Shown here in pieces: positions 46,237 to 53,099 of a DNA stretch of 53,099 nt; the stretch's first letter is position 1, and each line of letters begins with the position of its first letter. The notes under the pieces were generated by a model. That model was not told the DNA's origin. It saw only the letters and a list, made by a program, of their open reading frames with translations, and made no database searches. The DNA is taken from assembly GCA_003402315.1 (NCBI GenBank), contig QFXI01000001.1:1-53099 (forward strand). Direction: 5' to 3'. Source of the stretch: Candidatus Nitrotoga sp. LAW. Lineage in GTDB: Bacteria > Pseudomonadota > Gammaproteobacteria > Burkholderiales > Gallionellaceae. The position numbers and the translations under genes are program-made.

Positions 46237-47249
46237 TTATTGTAATGAACAAGGATGTTACCGACGATCAAATAGGCGTGGTGGTCAAAAAGCTCAAGGA
46301 CGCTGGACTGGATGCCAATATTTCCCGTGGTATTGAACGCACGGTAATCGGCGCTATTGGTGATGAGCGCAAGCTTACTGAAGAAATGTTCACCCCATTG
46401 CCAGGAGTAGAGTCGGCAATGCATATAGTCAAACAATATAAGATCGTATCGCGTGAATCTCATCGCGAAAACACGGTGATTGATATTGGCGGCATCCAGC
46501 TAGGCGGCAAGCAAATCCAGATTATTGCGGGTCCATGCTCGGTAGAAACCCAGCAGCAGATGGATTTGTCTGCCCAATACGTAAGTGAGGCGGGCTGCCG
46601 TTTGATGCGTGGTGGTGCATTTAAGCCTCGCACCAGCCCCTACACTTTTCAGGGCAAAGGTGTTGAAGGACTGGATATGTTCCGTCAGGCAGCCAGCAAA
46701 TTCAAGCTGCCTATCGTGACCGAGCTAATGGATGTCCGCATGTTGGACACCTTTCTCGAAAATGATGTCGACGTCATCCAGATCGGTACCCGCAACATGC
46801 AAAATTTCGACCTGCTCAAAGAAGTGGGTCGTATCAATAAACCAGTCATTCTCAAACGCGGCATGTCGGCTACCATTTCCGAGTGGCTGATGGCGGCAGA
46901 ATACATTGCGGCCGGCGGCAACCATAACATCATATTCTGCGAACGCGGTATCCGTACTTTTGAAACGTATTACCGCAACGTATTGGATGTGACCGCCATC
47001 CCGGTAATGAAAAAAGAAACCCATTTGCCGATAATTGTCGATCCTTCACACGCCGGCGGCAAGGCATGGATGGTCGCGGCGCTGTCGCAGGCAGCAATTG
47101 CGGCGGGGGCGGATGGCTTATTGGTAGAGATGCACCCCAATCCGAGCGAGGCCTGGTGCGATGCTGATCAGGCGCTGACTCCGCAAGAGTTGAAGAAGTT
47201 GATGGGCGTGTTGGGCGGCATCGCCACTGCGATTGGGCGCACACTCTAA
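46233..47249 (+). CDS. aroF: 3-deoxy-7-phosphoheptulonate synthase (type I beta)
   Basis: 338 residues from GTG 46233, giving the family start [13 protein letters not shown]. An N-terminal ferredoxin-like domain (residues 1-70) precedes the KDOPS-like barrel: [63 protein letters not shown] and [20 protein letters not shown]. It makes DAHP, the first shikimate-pathway intermediate. The N-terminal domain type is the one used for feedback by Tyr or Phe in Thermotoga. It overlaps hisC and precedes tyrA by 23 bases. Confidence 0.94.
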   Translation: MIIVMNKDVTDDQIGVVVKKLKDAGLDANISRGIERTVIGAIGDERKLTEEMFTPLPGVESAMHIVKQYKIVSRESHRENTVIDIGGIQLGGKQIQIIAGPCSVETQQQMDLSAQYVSEAGCRLMRGGAFKPRTSPYTFQGKGVEGLDMFRQAASKFKLPIVTELMDVRMLDTFLENDVDVIQIGTRNMQNFDLLKEVGRINKPVILKRGMSATISEWLMAAEYIAAGGNHNIIFCERGIRTFETYYRNVLDVTAIPVMKKETHLPIIVDPSHAGGKAWMVAALSQAAIAAGADGLLVEMHPNPSEAWCDADQALTPQELKKLMGVLGGIATAIGRTL

Positions 47250-47272
47250 TCCTGTCTCACGCTAGTGGAGAG

Positions 47273-48157
47273 ATGAGGAAAGTCGTGACAAAGCCATTGT
47301 TTCGCAAGGTTGTTATTTTCGGCGTCGGCCTGATCGGCGGTTCGTTTGCGCTTGCTTTGCGGCGGATGAACGCTGTGGATGAAGTAGTCGGTTTTGGACG
47401 CAGCGCGCAGACGCTGGCACAGGCACAACAACTTGGTATCATCAACCGCAGCGGTTCTGATCTTGCGGCAGAGCTAGGTGACGCTGATCTGATAGTGCTA
47501 GCAACGCCCGTGGGCCAAATGGCCGACATCATGGCTCGCATCGCCCCGCATCTGGGTGCCCATACGCTTATCACTGATGGCGGCAGCACCAAGTGCGATG
47601 TTGTAAATTATGCTTATAAACATTTGGCCGCGCATATTTCCCGCTTTATACCAGCACATCCTATTGCAGGTAGCGAACAAAGTGGCGCTACTGCGGCGCG
47701 CGCTGATCTATATCAAAACAAAAAAGTAATATTGACTCCACTGCCGGAAAACTCTGCTGATACTGTGGCGCGCGTAAGATTAGCCTGGGAATTGTGTGGC
47801 GCGCTGGTGAGCGAATTAACACCGAAACAGCATGACGAAGTGTTTGCCGCTGTCAGTCATTTGCCGCACCTGCTTTCATTTGCTTTAGTGCACGATTTGG
47901 CGCAGCGCGAAAACCGCGATTTATTACTTTCTTTCGCCGCTAGTGGCTTCCGTGATTTCACCCGCATTGCAGCAAGTTCGCCGGAGATGTGGCGTGATAT
48001 CTGCTTGGCTAACCGCGATGCATTGTTGATCGAGATGGGACACTATATGAAAGAACTGGAAGTTTTGCGTAATGCGCTTACGGAAGCGGATGGTGTCAAA
48101 TTGGAAGAAATATTCAGCATTGCCCGATCGGTACGCAGTAGCTGGACTCCGCAATAA
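47273..48157 (+). CDS. tyrA: Prephenate dehydrogenase (TyrA)
   Basis: 294 residues. NAD(P)-binding VVIFGVGLIGGSFALALRR, DADLIVLATPVGQMADIM, TDGGSTKCDVV, FIPAHPIAGSEQSGATAARADLY and SHLPHLLSFALVHDLA are typical. It makes 4-hydroxyphenylpyruvate (or arogenate to tyrosine in broad-specificity forms). It is the last gene of the serine/aromatic run: the aroA-cmk-rpsA genes that usually follow in betaproteobacteria are absent and a terminator-like hairpin comes 73 bases later. Confidence 0.95.
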   Translation: MRKVVTKPLFRKVVIFGVGLIGGSFALALRRMNAVDEVVGFGRSAQTLAQAQQLGIINRSGSDLAAELGDADLIVLATPVGQMADIMARIAPHLGAHTLITDGGSTKCDVVNYAYKHLAAHISRFIPAHPIAGSEQSGATAARADLYQNKKVILTPLPENSADTVARVRLAWELCGALVSELTPKQHDEVFAAVSHLPHLLSFALVHDLAQRENRDLLLSFAASGFRDFTRIAASSPEMWRDICLANRDALLIEMGHYMKELEVLRNALTEADGVKLEEIFSIARSVRSSWTPQ

Positions 48158-48477
48158 ATCGGCAAATCATAATACGAGTGGCAGCATGAAATAATTTGTG
48201 GACCACAAAAAAGTAATAATTTATTTAAGGACTAGGCTAAAAATCTGGTCTTTTTTCTATTTTCAGGACGAAGGAGGGGACAAAGAATTCCGTGAACTTG
48301 ATAAAATAAAGCGAACAAAGATGTCATTTACATGAATTTTATGATGACCGGCAATCACTGTTAATTGCTGGCATACCTAACTGTTTATGATAGATTTTTC
48401 AAATTAGCGTATTTGGATAGACGCATTTAATTGTTATGGTCAACACCGTCTCAATAGATGGCTATAAGGAGGAAAGC
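48158..48477. other. Intergenic region after tyrA
   Basis: 320 bases. It contains a palindrome TTTGTGG-A-CCACAAA (48195-48209) and the terminator at 48230-48256; the rest is A/T-rich and holds the promoter of the DUF3892 gene. A frame running in from 48436 is not coding upstream of 48478. Confidence 0.45.
48230..48256 (+). terminator. Terminator of the serC-tyrA run
   Basis: GACTAG (48230-48235), 9-base loop, CTGGTC (48245-48250; one G-T pair), then TTTTTT (48251-48256). A short stem with a clean T-run. Confidence 0.6.
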
Positions 48478-48765
48478 ATGGACTTACGAATTACCTGTGT
48501 TAAAAAGAGTAACAGTCAACTTGCACATGAGCGTATTCAATTTATAGGTGGGGTGAATGCTGAGGGAGTCCGTTGGAAATTATCTGTGGAAGAGGCAATT
48601 GAGGGTATTTCAATTGGTAAATGGCGATTTTATGCTCACGTAGGAGGGCATCCATTTTGGGCAGTTGTCGCTGTCAGTTCACTTGGGCACAAGTATTTAA
48701 AAACTGATCACGATGGGGAACAGCCAGTTAACTTACTGAGTTTACGTGAGTGTCCACCAGATTGA
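48478..48765 (+). CDS. DUF3892 family small protein
   Basis: 95 residues from ATG 48478, which has an excellent AAGGAGG ribosome site at 48466-48472. The pattern LRITCVKKSNSQLAHERIQFIGG at the N-terminus and HKYLKTDHDGEQPVNLLSLREC at the C-terminus matches DUF3892, a widespread family of unknown function often found near mobile or defence genes. It is alone between a terminator and mnmC and marks the start of the accessory right end of the window. Confidence 0.85.
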   Translation: MDLRITCVKKSNSQLAHERIQFIGGVNAEGVRWKLSVEEAIEGISIGKWRFYAHVGGHPFWAVVAVSSLGHKYLKTDHDGEQPVNLLSLRECPPD

Positions 48766-48869
48766 TAAATTCTATTTCAAGCTTATGACAACTGCTTTAC
48801 TTACAAGCATCAGATGATTTTATTCATCCTTGTTAAGCTATTTAAGCTGCCTGCAGACAGTTTGGGCGA

Positions 48870-50726
48870 TTGTTGAGTTCTTCTTCTACGCTTGACTGGC
48901 AGAACGGGCAGCCATTTTCCAGCCGTTTCAGCGATGTCTATTTTTCAAACGATTCTGGACTGGAGGAAAAACGCCACGTTTTTCTTCAAGGCAATCGGCT
49001 AGCCGAACGTTTTGCATCTTTATCAAGCAGGGAGTGTTTTACCATCGGCGAGACAGGGTTCGGCACAGGGCTGAATTTTTTATGCGCCTGGCAACTGTTC
49101 GATAAGGTCGCCCCCTCCAATAGCAGTCTCGATTTTTTCAGCGTCGAAAAATATCCGCTTGACGGGCAAGAGCTGGCCGATGTTTTGGCACTGTGGCCGG
49201 TATTGCGGCAGTATGCGGATGAACTCCTGGCCCATTGGCGCCGCCGCGTACCCGGCTGGAATCGGTGGAGTTTTGCCGGTGGAAAGATACGCCTTACGCT
49301 GGTGATAGGTGACGTAGCCGATACGCTAACTGAAATCTGCGGCGGCATCGATGCATGGTTTCTGGATGGTTTTTCACCAGCACGCAATCCCGAAATGTGG
49401 ACGCAATCTATCTTCGAGAACGTTGTGCGAACCTCCCAGCCAAACGCCTCATTCGCCACCTATACTTGTGCCAGTTGGGTACGGCGCGGTTTGGAACAAG
49501 CGGGATTTCAGGTCAGCAAATCCCCAGGCTTCGGACGCAAACGCGAAATGCTGCAAGGCCATCTCCCCGGATCGCCGCCAGTGCGGGCGGCTATAACAAA
49601 AGCCATCGTGATCGGTGGAGGCGTGGCCGGTTGTGCCGTTTCTTCGGCCTTGGCGATGCGTGGAGTCTCCGTTACCCTGGTCGAAAGTGCGCCAGCATTG
49701 GCTGCGGCAGCATCGGGCAATCCGCGCGGAATATTGCATCTTCGGTTAAATGCAGGCATGGACCCGTTGCAACGTTTTTTGCTGGCATCCTATGGGCATG
49801 CGCTTGCCCTGCTGGATGAAAAGCTTCCCATTGACGGCATCGCCCGCGCGGAATGCGGAGAGCTACAACTGGCATTTTCTGCTCGGGAAGCAAAACGGAT
49901 CGATCGGCTGGCGGCACTTGATTGGCCAGCGCATATATTGCGTCGCGTGGATGCGGCTGAAGCATCCCGGCTGGCTGGTATCGAGTTGGCACATGGCGGC
50001 CTGTGGTTTCCCGCCGGTGGTTGGCTGATTCCGCCACAGATGTGCGCAGCATTGGCAGCAAGCCCAGCCATTGTGCAACGTACCGGCTATCACGTGGAAT
50101 CCTTCACAGCGCTAGAGTCCGGCTGGCGGGTAGAGGGAAAAGACGAAAGCCAACAAACATGGTCTGACGAGGCTCAGGTAGTGGTGGTTTGCACCGGTTA
50201 TCAGGTGAAATCATTTGCGCCGTTGTCACACCTTCCGCTGACGCCGGTGCGCGGGCAAATCACTATGCTGCCTGCTTCACCCTATAGCGAAAATCTGCGG
50301 ACGATTGTATCTGCCAATGGTTATCTTGCCCCATCCGCCGGAGAGCTACACGTGCTGGGAGCGACGCATGATTTCAATGACGAGGCAGTGGATGTGCGGA
50401 CATCCGATCACGCAGAGAACTTGTCCAAACTGGCGGACATATCCCCGGCACTAGCCAAATCGATGAATATTGATTCATTGGATGTCGAGCAACTGACTGG
50501 TCGTGCATCAGTGAGAGCCTCCGTTCCCGGAGCCATGCCGTTAGTGGGCGAACTATTGCCGGGATTATATACCAGTCTGGGGCATGGCACTCGCGGTTTG
50601 ATTACAGCCGGACTTTCCGGTGAATTGATTGCGGCGATGGTATGTGGACAATTGTCGCCACTGCCATTGGCGGTAGCAAATGCATTGGCTCCTGTGCCGG
50701 GGCTGGTAGGGCAGGCGAGCGACTGA
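48870..50726 (+). CDS. mnmC: tRNA mnm5s2U biosynthesis bifunctional protein MnmC
   Basis: 618 residues. The N-terminal SAM-dependent methyltransferase (about residues 1-235; FSDVYFSNDSGLEEKRHVFL, FTIGETGFGTGLNFLCAW, DAWFLDGFSPARNPEMW) and the C-terminal FAD oxidase (from about residue 245; AIVIGGGVAGCAVSSALAMRGVSVTLVE, then ASGNPRGILHLRLNAG) complete the wobble modification started by MnmEG. It is somewhat shorter than the E. coli protein (668). The start is TTG 48870 or TTG 48873, with the family-like WQNGQPFSSRFSDVYF following closely. Confidence 0.94.
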   Translation: MLSSSSTLDWQNGQPFSSRFSDVYFSNDSGLEEKRHVFLQGNRLAERFASLSSRECFTIGETGFGTGLNFLCAWQLFDKVAPSNSSLDFFSVEKYPLDGQELADVLALWPVLRQYADELLAHWRRRVPGWNRWSFAGGKIRLTLVIGDVADTLTEICGGIDAWFLDGFSPARNPEMWTQSIFENVVRTSQPNASFATYTCASWVRRGLEQAGFQVSKSPGFGRKREMLQGHLPGSPPVRAAITKAIVIGGGVAGCAVSSALAMRGVSVTLVESAPALAAAASGNPRGILHLRLNAGMDPLQRFLLASYGHALALLDEKLPIDGIARAECGELQLAFSAREAKRIDRLAALDWPAHILRRVDAAEASRLAGIELAHGGLWFPAGGWLIPPQMCAALAASPAIVQRTGYHVESFTALESGWRVEGKDESQQTWSDEAQVVVVCTGYQVKSFAPLSHLPLTPVRGQITMLPASPYSENLRTIVSANGYLAPSAGELHVLGATHDFNDEAVDVRTSDHAENLSKLADISPALAKSMNIDSLDVEQLTGRASVRASVPGAMPLVGELLPGLYTSLGHGTRGLITAGLSGELIAAMVCGQLSPLPLAVANALAPVPGLVGQASD

Positions 50727-50839
50727 TGAATTCACGCTGCTATGCAAAGATCGTAGCCATGATTGGACAAAAACGGGAGGCCAAGCCACGCGGCAGGCCG
50801 CAAAAGAATTATGACGAATTTCCTCCAGCGCATACGTAG
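50726..50839 (+). CDS. Small basic ORF overlapping mnmC stop
   Basis: 37 codons starting with an ATG that overlaps the mnmC stop (TGATG). The peptide is basic, with KPRGRPQK, which looks like an AT-hook (PRGRP core), and ends YDEFPPAHT. I do not recognise a family. It may be a coupled small protein or the surviving start of a truncated DNA-binding protein. Confidence 0.35.
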   Translation: MNSRCYAKIVAMIGQKREAKPRGRPQKNYDEFPPAHT

Positions 50840-50919
50840 GACAAGAGGAATCGGGATTATGATGTCAAGCGCTATGAATAATCCGTGCTAGCCTCTTTAA
50901 TTTTTCAAAACTTCCCCTC

Positions 50920-51810
50920 ATGCCAAAGCGAACAAACGAATTCCAGAAGCTCGTATACCTCGTACGGACAAATCTTGCGGCTGGGGCGACGGTTACCGAA
51001 TCCAAGATGCTTCGAGATCGTGTTACTCGGAAGCAACGCGAAGTTGATGTATGCATCGAAGGGCGTGTTGGTGGCCAGGCCGTGATGGTTTGCGTTGAGT
51101 GCCGTGACCACAAACGGCCAGCCGATGTGCAGTGGGTCGATGCATTGTGCACGAAACATGAGCGGCTCCCTACAAACGCACTGATTCTTGCTTCCAAGTC
51201 CGGATTCACCCCGGAAGCCCGCCGTGTCGCAGAGGCATATGGCATTGAGACTTTCTCCCTTGAAGACGTTAATAGTACCGACTTCCCTTCACTAATTGGT
51301 GCCAATGGAACGCTTTGGACGAAGACAGTCTCAATTACTCCGACAAAGGTCACGGCCACCGTATTGGCGACCGACAGTCTTCCCGAAGAGACGGTCGTAC
51401 TCCTGCAGGACAACCTCCTTTATATTGAAGATGGCAGCGAGCTCTGCCAAGCAACCGAATACGTTCAAGCAGTCGCAAATTCGAACGCCGTCCGTGACTG
51501 TCTCCTCGCTGAAGGACAAGAGGAGCACACGTGGTTCGAATTTCGTTGCGAGCCGCCGCACGATGCTTTGAAGAGGCCACTCTTCATGAAGAAGCTTGCC
51601 CCCCTTGTTCTTCGGCCAATTTCGTCGTTCCGCATTATTGGCCAATGCGAATTCAAGATTGCTCCCTTCGCCATGCACCGTGCCAAGCTTGGAGGTGTTC
51701 ACGTCAGCTGGGGAAAGACAATTGCCCACGGCCGGCTTGTCTTGCTCGTCGCGACTATGGATGATACTGGCGGGCAGAAGGTTTCGATAACTGAACTTCC
51801 CGAAGGCTAG
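50920..51810 (+). CDS. Putative PD-(D/E)xK nuclease (Mrr-like)
   Basis: 296 residues. The N-terminal third looks like a Mrr-type endonuclease core: Glu27 in TVTESKM, Asp43 in QREVDVCI and VCVECRDHKRP (Glu60, Arg62 where Lys is usual), followed by QWVDALCTKHERL and ALILASKSGFTPEARRVAEAYGIETFSLED, the conserved Rossmann-like ending of this family. The C-terminal two thirds are not recognised. Stand-alone proteins of this type are found in defence and mobile regions. It has no methylase partner and its codon and base composition looks more C/G-rich than the neighbours, consistent with transfer. Confidence 0.6.
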   Translation: MPKRTNEFQKLVYLVRTNLAAGATVTESKMLRDRVTRKQREVDVCIEGRVGGQAVMVCVECRDHKRPADVQWVDALCTKHERLPTNALILASKSGFTPEARRVAEAYGIETFSLEDVNSTDFPSLIGANGTLWTKTVSITPTKVTATVLATDSLPEETVVLLQDNLLYIEDGSELCQATEYVQAVANSNAVRDCLLAEGQEEHTWFEFRCEPPHDALKRPLFMKKLAPLVLRPISSFRIIGQCEFKIAPFAMHRAKLGGVHVSWGKTIAHGRLVLLVATMDDTGGQKVSITELPEG

Positions 51811-51890
51811 CTTACCGGAATCGAGGCCAACCACTCGTTCGAAAACAAATAAGAGCAAATAGAGTCAGATGTTCGCAGTAACAGCAGCGC

Positions 51891-51922
51891 GGTAGATCGG
51901 GCTGAATGAAATGAAGCCCAAC
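51891..51922 (+). repeat. REP-like palindrome, left copy
   Basis: GTAG (51892-51895), then GGGCT (51899-51903) and AGCCC (51915-51919) around GAATGAAATGA, ending AAC. A 5' GTAG followed by a short stem-loop is the classical layout of REPs that serve RAYT transposases. It is matched in inverted orientation at 52256-52283 and by a truncated direct copy at 52887-52908. Confidence 0.65.
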
Positions 51923-51924
51923 AC

Positions 51925-52233
51925 TTCACTCACGCTGGCTTGGCGGCTGACACGAATGCGCTCATCTTTTGCCAGCCGTCGCGAGAACCCAGCCTTGATA
52001 AGCAACCAGCGTGGATAGTCAGCATCGCCCGGTGGCAAGCGCCATGTTGCATGCAGGTGTTTGGGTAAGTAACGCCACCATTACCAAAATAGCAAATGGA
52101 TATGTGTTTCTCACCGCTTTATTGCTGCGCGCAAGTCATCGATATACCGCACCAATATATCGGAGCGTCGTTTAATCAGATTAACAGTGAAGAAGCATGT
52201 GCCTCCCGCTACATTGGCACGTTGGTAACCCAT
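51925..52233 (-). pseudogene. Degenerate REP-associated tyrosine transposase (RAYT, Y1/HUH family)
   Basis: From ATG 52233 the minus strand reads MGYQRANVAGGTCFFTVNLI... DILVRYIDDLRAAIKR and stops at 52111-52113; this is the usual RAYT N-terminus (YRRxxxPGGTYFFTVNL). Changing frame further on gives PKHLHATWRLPPGDADYP and RWLLIKAGFSRRLAKDERIR, corresponding to the LPDHLHxxWxLPxGDxDxxxRWxxIKxxFSR region with the HUH histidine pair altered in context (HLH kept). The catalytic Tyr region and C-terminus are missing. At least one frameshift and a stop make it non-functional. Confidence 0.75.
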
Positions 52234-52255
52234 CTGTTCATCCTCCCCCTATAAT

Positions 52256-52283
52256 GTTGGGCTTCATTTCATTCAGTCCAACC
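52256..52283 (-). repeat. REP-like palindrome, right inverted copy
   Basis: The inverted counterpart of 51899-51922: 23 of 24 positions match its reverse complement. With the left copy it encloses the RAYT remnant, as in a REPtron. Confidence 0.65.
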
Positions 52284-52365
52284 TTCCGAACTTTCATTCA
52301 GGCTCATGCCATATTAGACAGGGCTTGCGTTAGCGTGTTTTCCGAAAAAGGGTACAATATCCGAC

Positions 52366-52599
52366 ATGAACAATATCTCTATTGCCGACATTCTTGAGCT
52401 TCCGGTACAGGAGCGCATTCGTCTTGTTGAGCTTATCTGGGACAGCATTGCCGTAGTACCTGAAGCCGTAGCTGTATCGCCTGCGCTTAAGGCTGAACTC
52501 GAAGCACGGCTGGTGGAGTTTGAGGCAAACCCGGAAGCGGGTTATTTTTGGGATCAGGTGAAATCACGCCTTAAAGATGGCTCATGGCGTACCGCCTGA
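52366..52599 (+). CDS. Addiction-module antitoxin component (Unstab_antitox family)
   Basis: 77 residues with the family pattern ISIADILELPVQERIRLVELIWDSIA followed by LKAELEARLVEFEANPEAGYFWDQVKSRL. Such short acidic helical proteins (PF09720-like) pair with RelE/ParE toxins. Its 3' end overlaps the toxin frame by 16 bases. The antitoxin reads intact while the toxin is interrupted. Confidence 0.88.
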   Translation: MNNISIADILELPVQERIRLVELIWDSIAVVPEAVAVSPALKAELEARLVEFEANPEAGYFWDQVKSRLKDGSWRTA

Positions 52600-52865
52600 A
52601 ATTCTCTACACGAGCGTTGCGTGAAACTGGCGAAGCTCAAGAGTGGTACGAATTACAGAGTCCCGGCCTCGGAGAAGAATTCATTGCCGCAATGGAGTTA
52701 CAGCTAAAACGGCTAGAGTAAGCGTCTCTGTTGTATGCTGAAGTGATTCCCTATATTCGCCGAACCCTACTCCCCCGATTTCCTTACGGCTTATTTTATG
52801 CGGTGCGGGGTGACCTCGTGCATGTTTTGGCTGTGTTACATGATGCTCGTAATCCAAGTCATTGA
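52584..52865 (+). pseudogene. ParE/RelE-family toxin with in-frame stop
   Basis: A 93-codon frame starting MAYRLKFSTRALRETGEAQEWYE and continuing LLYAEVIPYIRRTLLPRFPY, GLFYAVRGDLVHVLAVLHDARNP, a complete ParE-like toxin, but codon 46 is TAA (52719-52721) where relatives carry sense, probably a CAA to TAA change. The reading frame is otherwise unbroken on both sides. Product would be a truncated, inactive toxin unless the stop is suppressed or translation restarts at a downstream TTG. A sequencing error is possible. Confidence 0.85.
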
Positions 52866-52886
52866 CCAAACAAATAAGGTTAGCGA

Positions 52887-52908
52887 GGTAGATTGGGCTG
52901 AATGAATG
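52887..52908 (+). repeat. REP-like palindrome, truncated third copy
   Basis: GTAGATTGGGCTGAATGAA follows the toxin frame and matches the first half of the copy at 51891-51922 (one T/C difference); the right arm of the stem is replaced by TGATTGATAATG. Confidence 0.55.
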
Positions 52909-52936
52909 ATTGATAATGATTGATACTAAACAACCA

Positions 52937-53003
52937 CCGGCTAAAGCCGGAGGGTTTGAATTACGGACTGAAAGTCCGGATACGCGTCGCCTAAACGACG
53001 CGT
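52937..53003. mobile_element. Sub-terminal hairpins of an IS200/IS605-type element
   Basis: Three consecutive stems: CCGGCT-AA-AGCCGG (52937-52950), GGACT-GAA-AGTCC (52965-52977) and ACGCGTCG-CCTAAA-CGACGCGT (52982-53003). Short imperfect hairpins at the element end are what TnpA of the IS200/IS605 family recognises; the last may also terminate tnpA. The transposase stop lies just beyond, and the element continues outside the window. Confidence 0.65.
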
Positions 53004-53004
53004 C

Positions 53005-53099
53005 CTAATCGGGTTCCATTTTAAAATCATCGTTCGGCTTAGGCTCAAAATGATGCTCCAAATATTGCTCTATCATTGCTTCCGTCATCTGGCCTACCG
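53005..53099 (-). CDS. IS200/IS605-type transposase, C-terminal end only
   Basis: The minus strand reads VGQMTEAMIEQYLEHHFEPK and ends FKMEPD with TAG at 53005-53007; the N-terminus is outside the window. The helical ...TEAMIEQYLEHHFEPxPNDDFK ending resembles the C-terminus of small Y1 (HUH) transposases, and the adjacent hairpins support that. Confidence is limited by the 30 visible residues. Confidence 0.6.
   Translation of the reverse strand, partial: VGQMTEAMIEQYLEHHFEPKPNDDFKMEPD

Noticed and set aside
1-53099. CRISPR arrays, tRNA, rRNA or a prophage
   Set aside because: No regularly spaced repeats, cloverleaf-type sequences, rRNA stretches or phage structural genes were seen on either strand.

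Overview
The window is a dense chromosomal segment from a Gram-negative bacterium, most likely a betaproteobacterium (order Nitrosomonadales, possibly Gallionellaceae; this is inferred from gene order and protein style, not from a 16S gene). Supporting signs are the gyrA-serC-serA-pheA-hisC-aroF-tyrA run, a long-type TrpS followed by scpA-scpB, an alpha/beta type ubiG-gph pair, periplasmic c-type cytochrome, TonB receptors and DUF883/DUF748 envelope proteins. I found no rRNA, tRNA or CRISPR array.

Layout. (1) 1-2305: tail of a TonB-dependent receptor, a palindromic operator, a broken receptor N-terminus, an exported Asp-box (BNR) propeller protein and a translationally coupled thioredoxin-like protein. 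(2) 2480-10574: a ribulose-phosphate-epimerase-like protein with altered catalytic residues, then housekeeping genes smpB, ratA, PHP exonuclease, yciO, M50 protease, trpS, scpA, scpB, a SpoU methyltransferase and DUF883. (3) 10766-14563: a very large AsmA-like DUF748 envelope protein. (4) 14708-18356: a GIY-YIG nuclease next to an attC-like inverted repeat, then a second Asp-box propeller and an outer-membrane barrel under the same palindromic operator as region 1. (5) 18924-23758: sugar catabolism (tal, zwf, glk, gnd). (6) 23828-31050: cytochrome c'-like protein, HDOD-GAF regulator, 2-Cys peroxiredoxin, Na+/solute symporter and phoB-phoR with a Pho box. (7) 31063-37445: a lone UDP-GlcNAc 4-epimerase, then an iron module (hemP, DUF4198 protein, TonB siderophore receptor, piuC, PepSY protein). 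(8) 37505-48157: gph-ubiG, gyrA and the serine/aromatic/histidine biosynthesis run ending with a terminator. (9) 48478-53099: an accessory end with DUF3892, mnmC, a Mrr-like nuclease, the wreck of a REP-associated tyrosine transposase between inverted REP-like repeats, a toxin-antitoxin pair whose toxin carries an in-frame stop, and the end of an IS200/IS605-type element.

The most interesting signal is the pair of gene clusters at 1-2305 and 15825-18356. They are 16 kb apart, share a nearly identical perfect-armed palindrome (TGCGACA-N3-TGTCGCA) and each encode an exported Asp-box propeller with the same unusual CxCC / CPxHGP / His constellation. Together with a TonB receptor, a beta-barrel and a thioredoxin-fold protein this looks like one regulon for handling a metal (copper is my guess) or a redox-active substrate in the envelope. 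Other points of note are the epimerase-like protein that lacks both catalytic aspartates, the possible integron-type cassette around the GIY-YIG gene and the decaying HUH-transposase/toxin-antitoxin corner at the right end.
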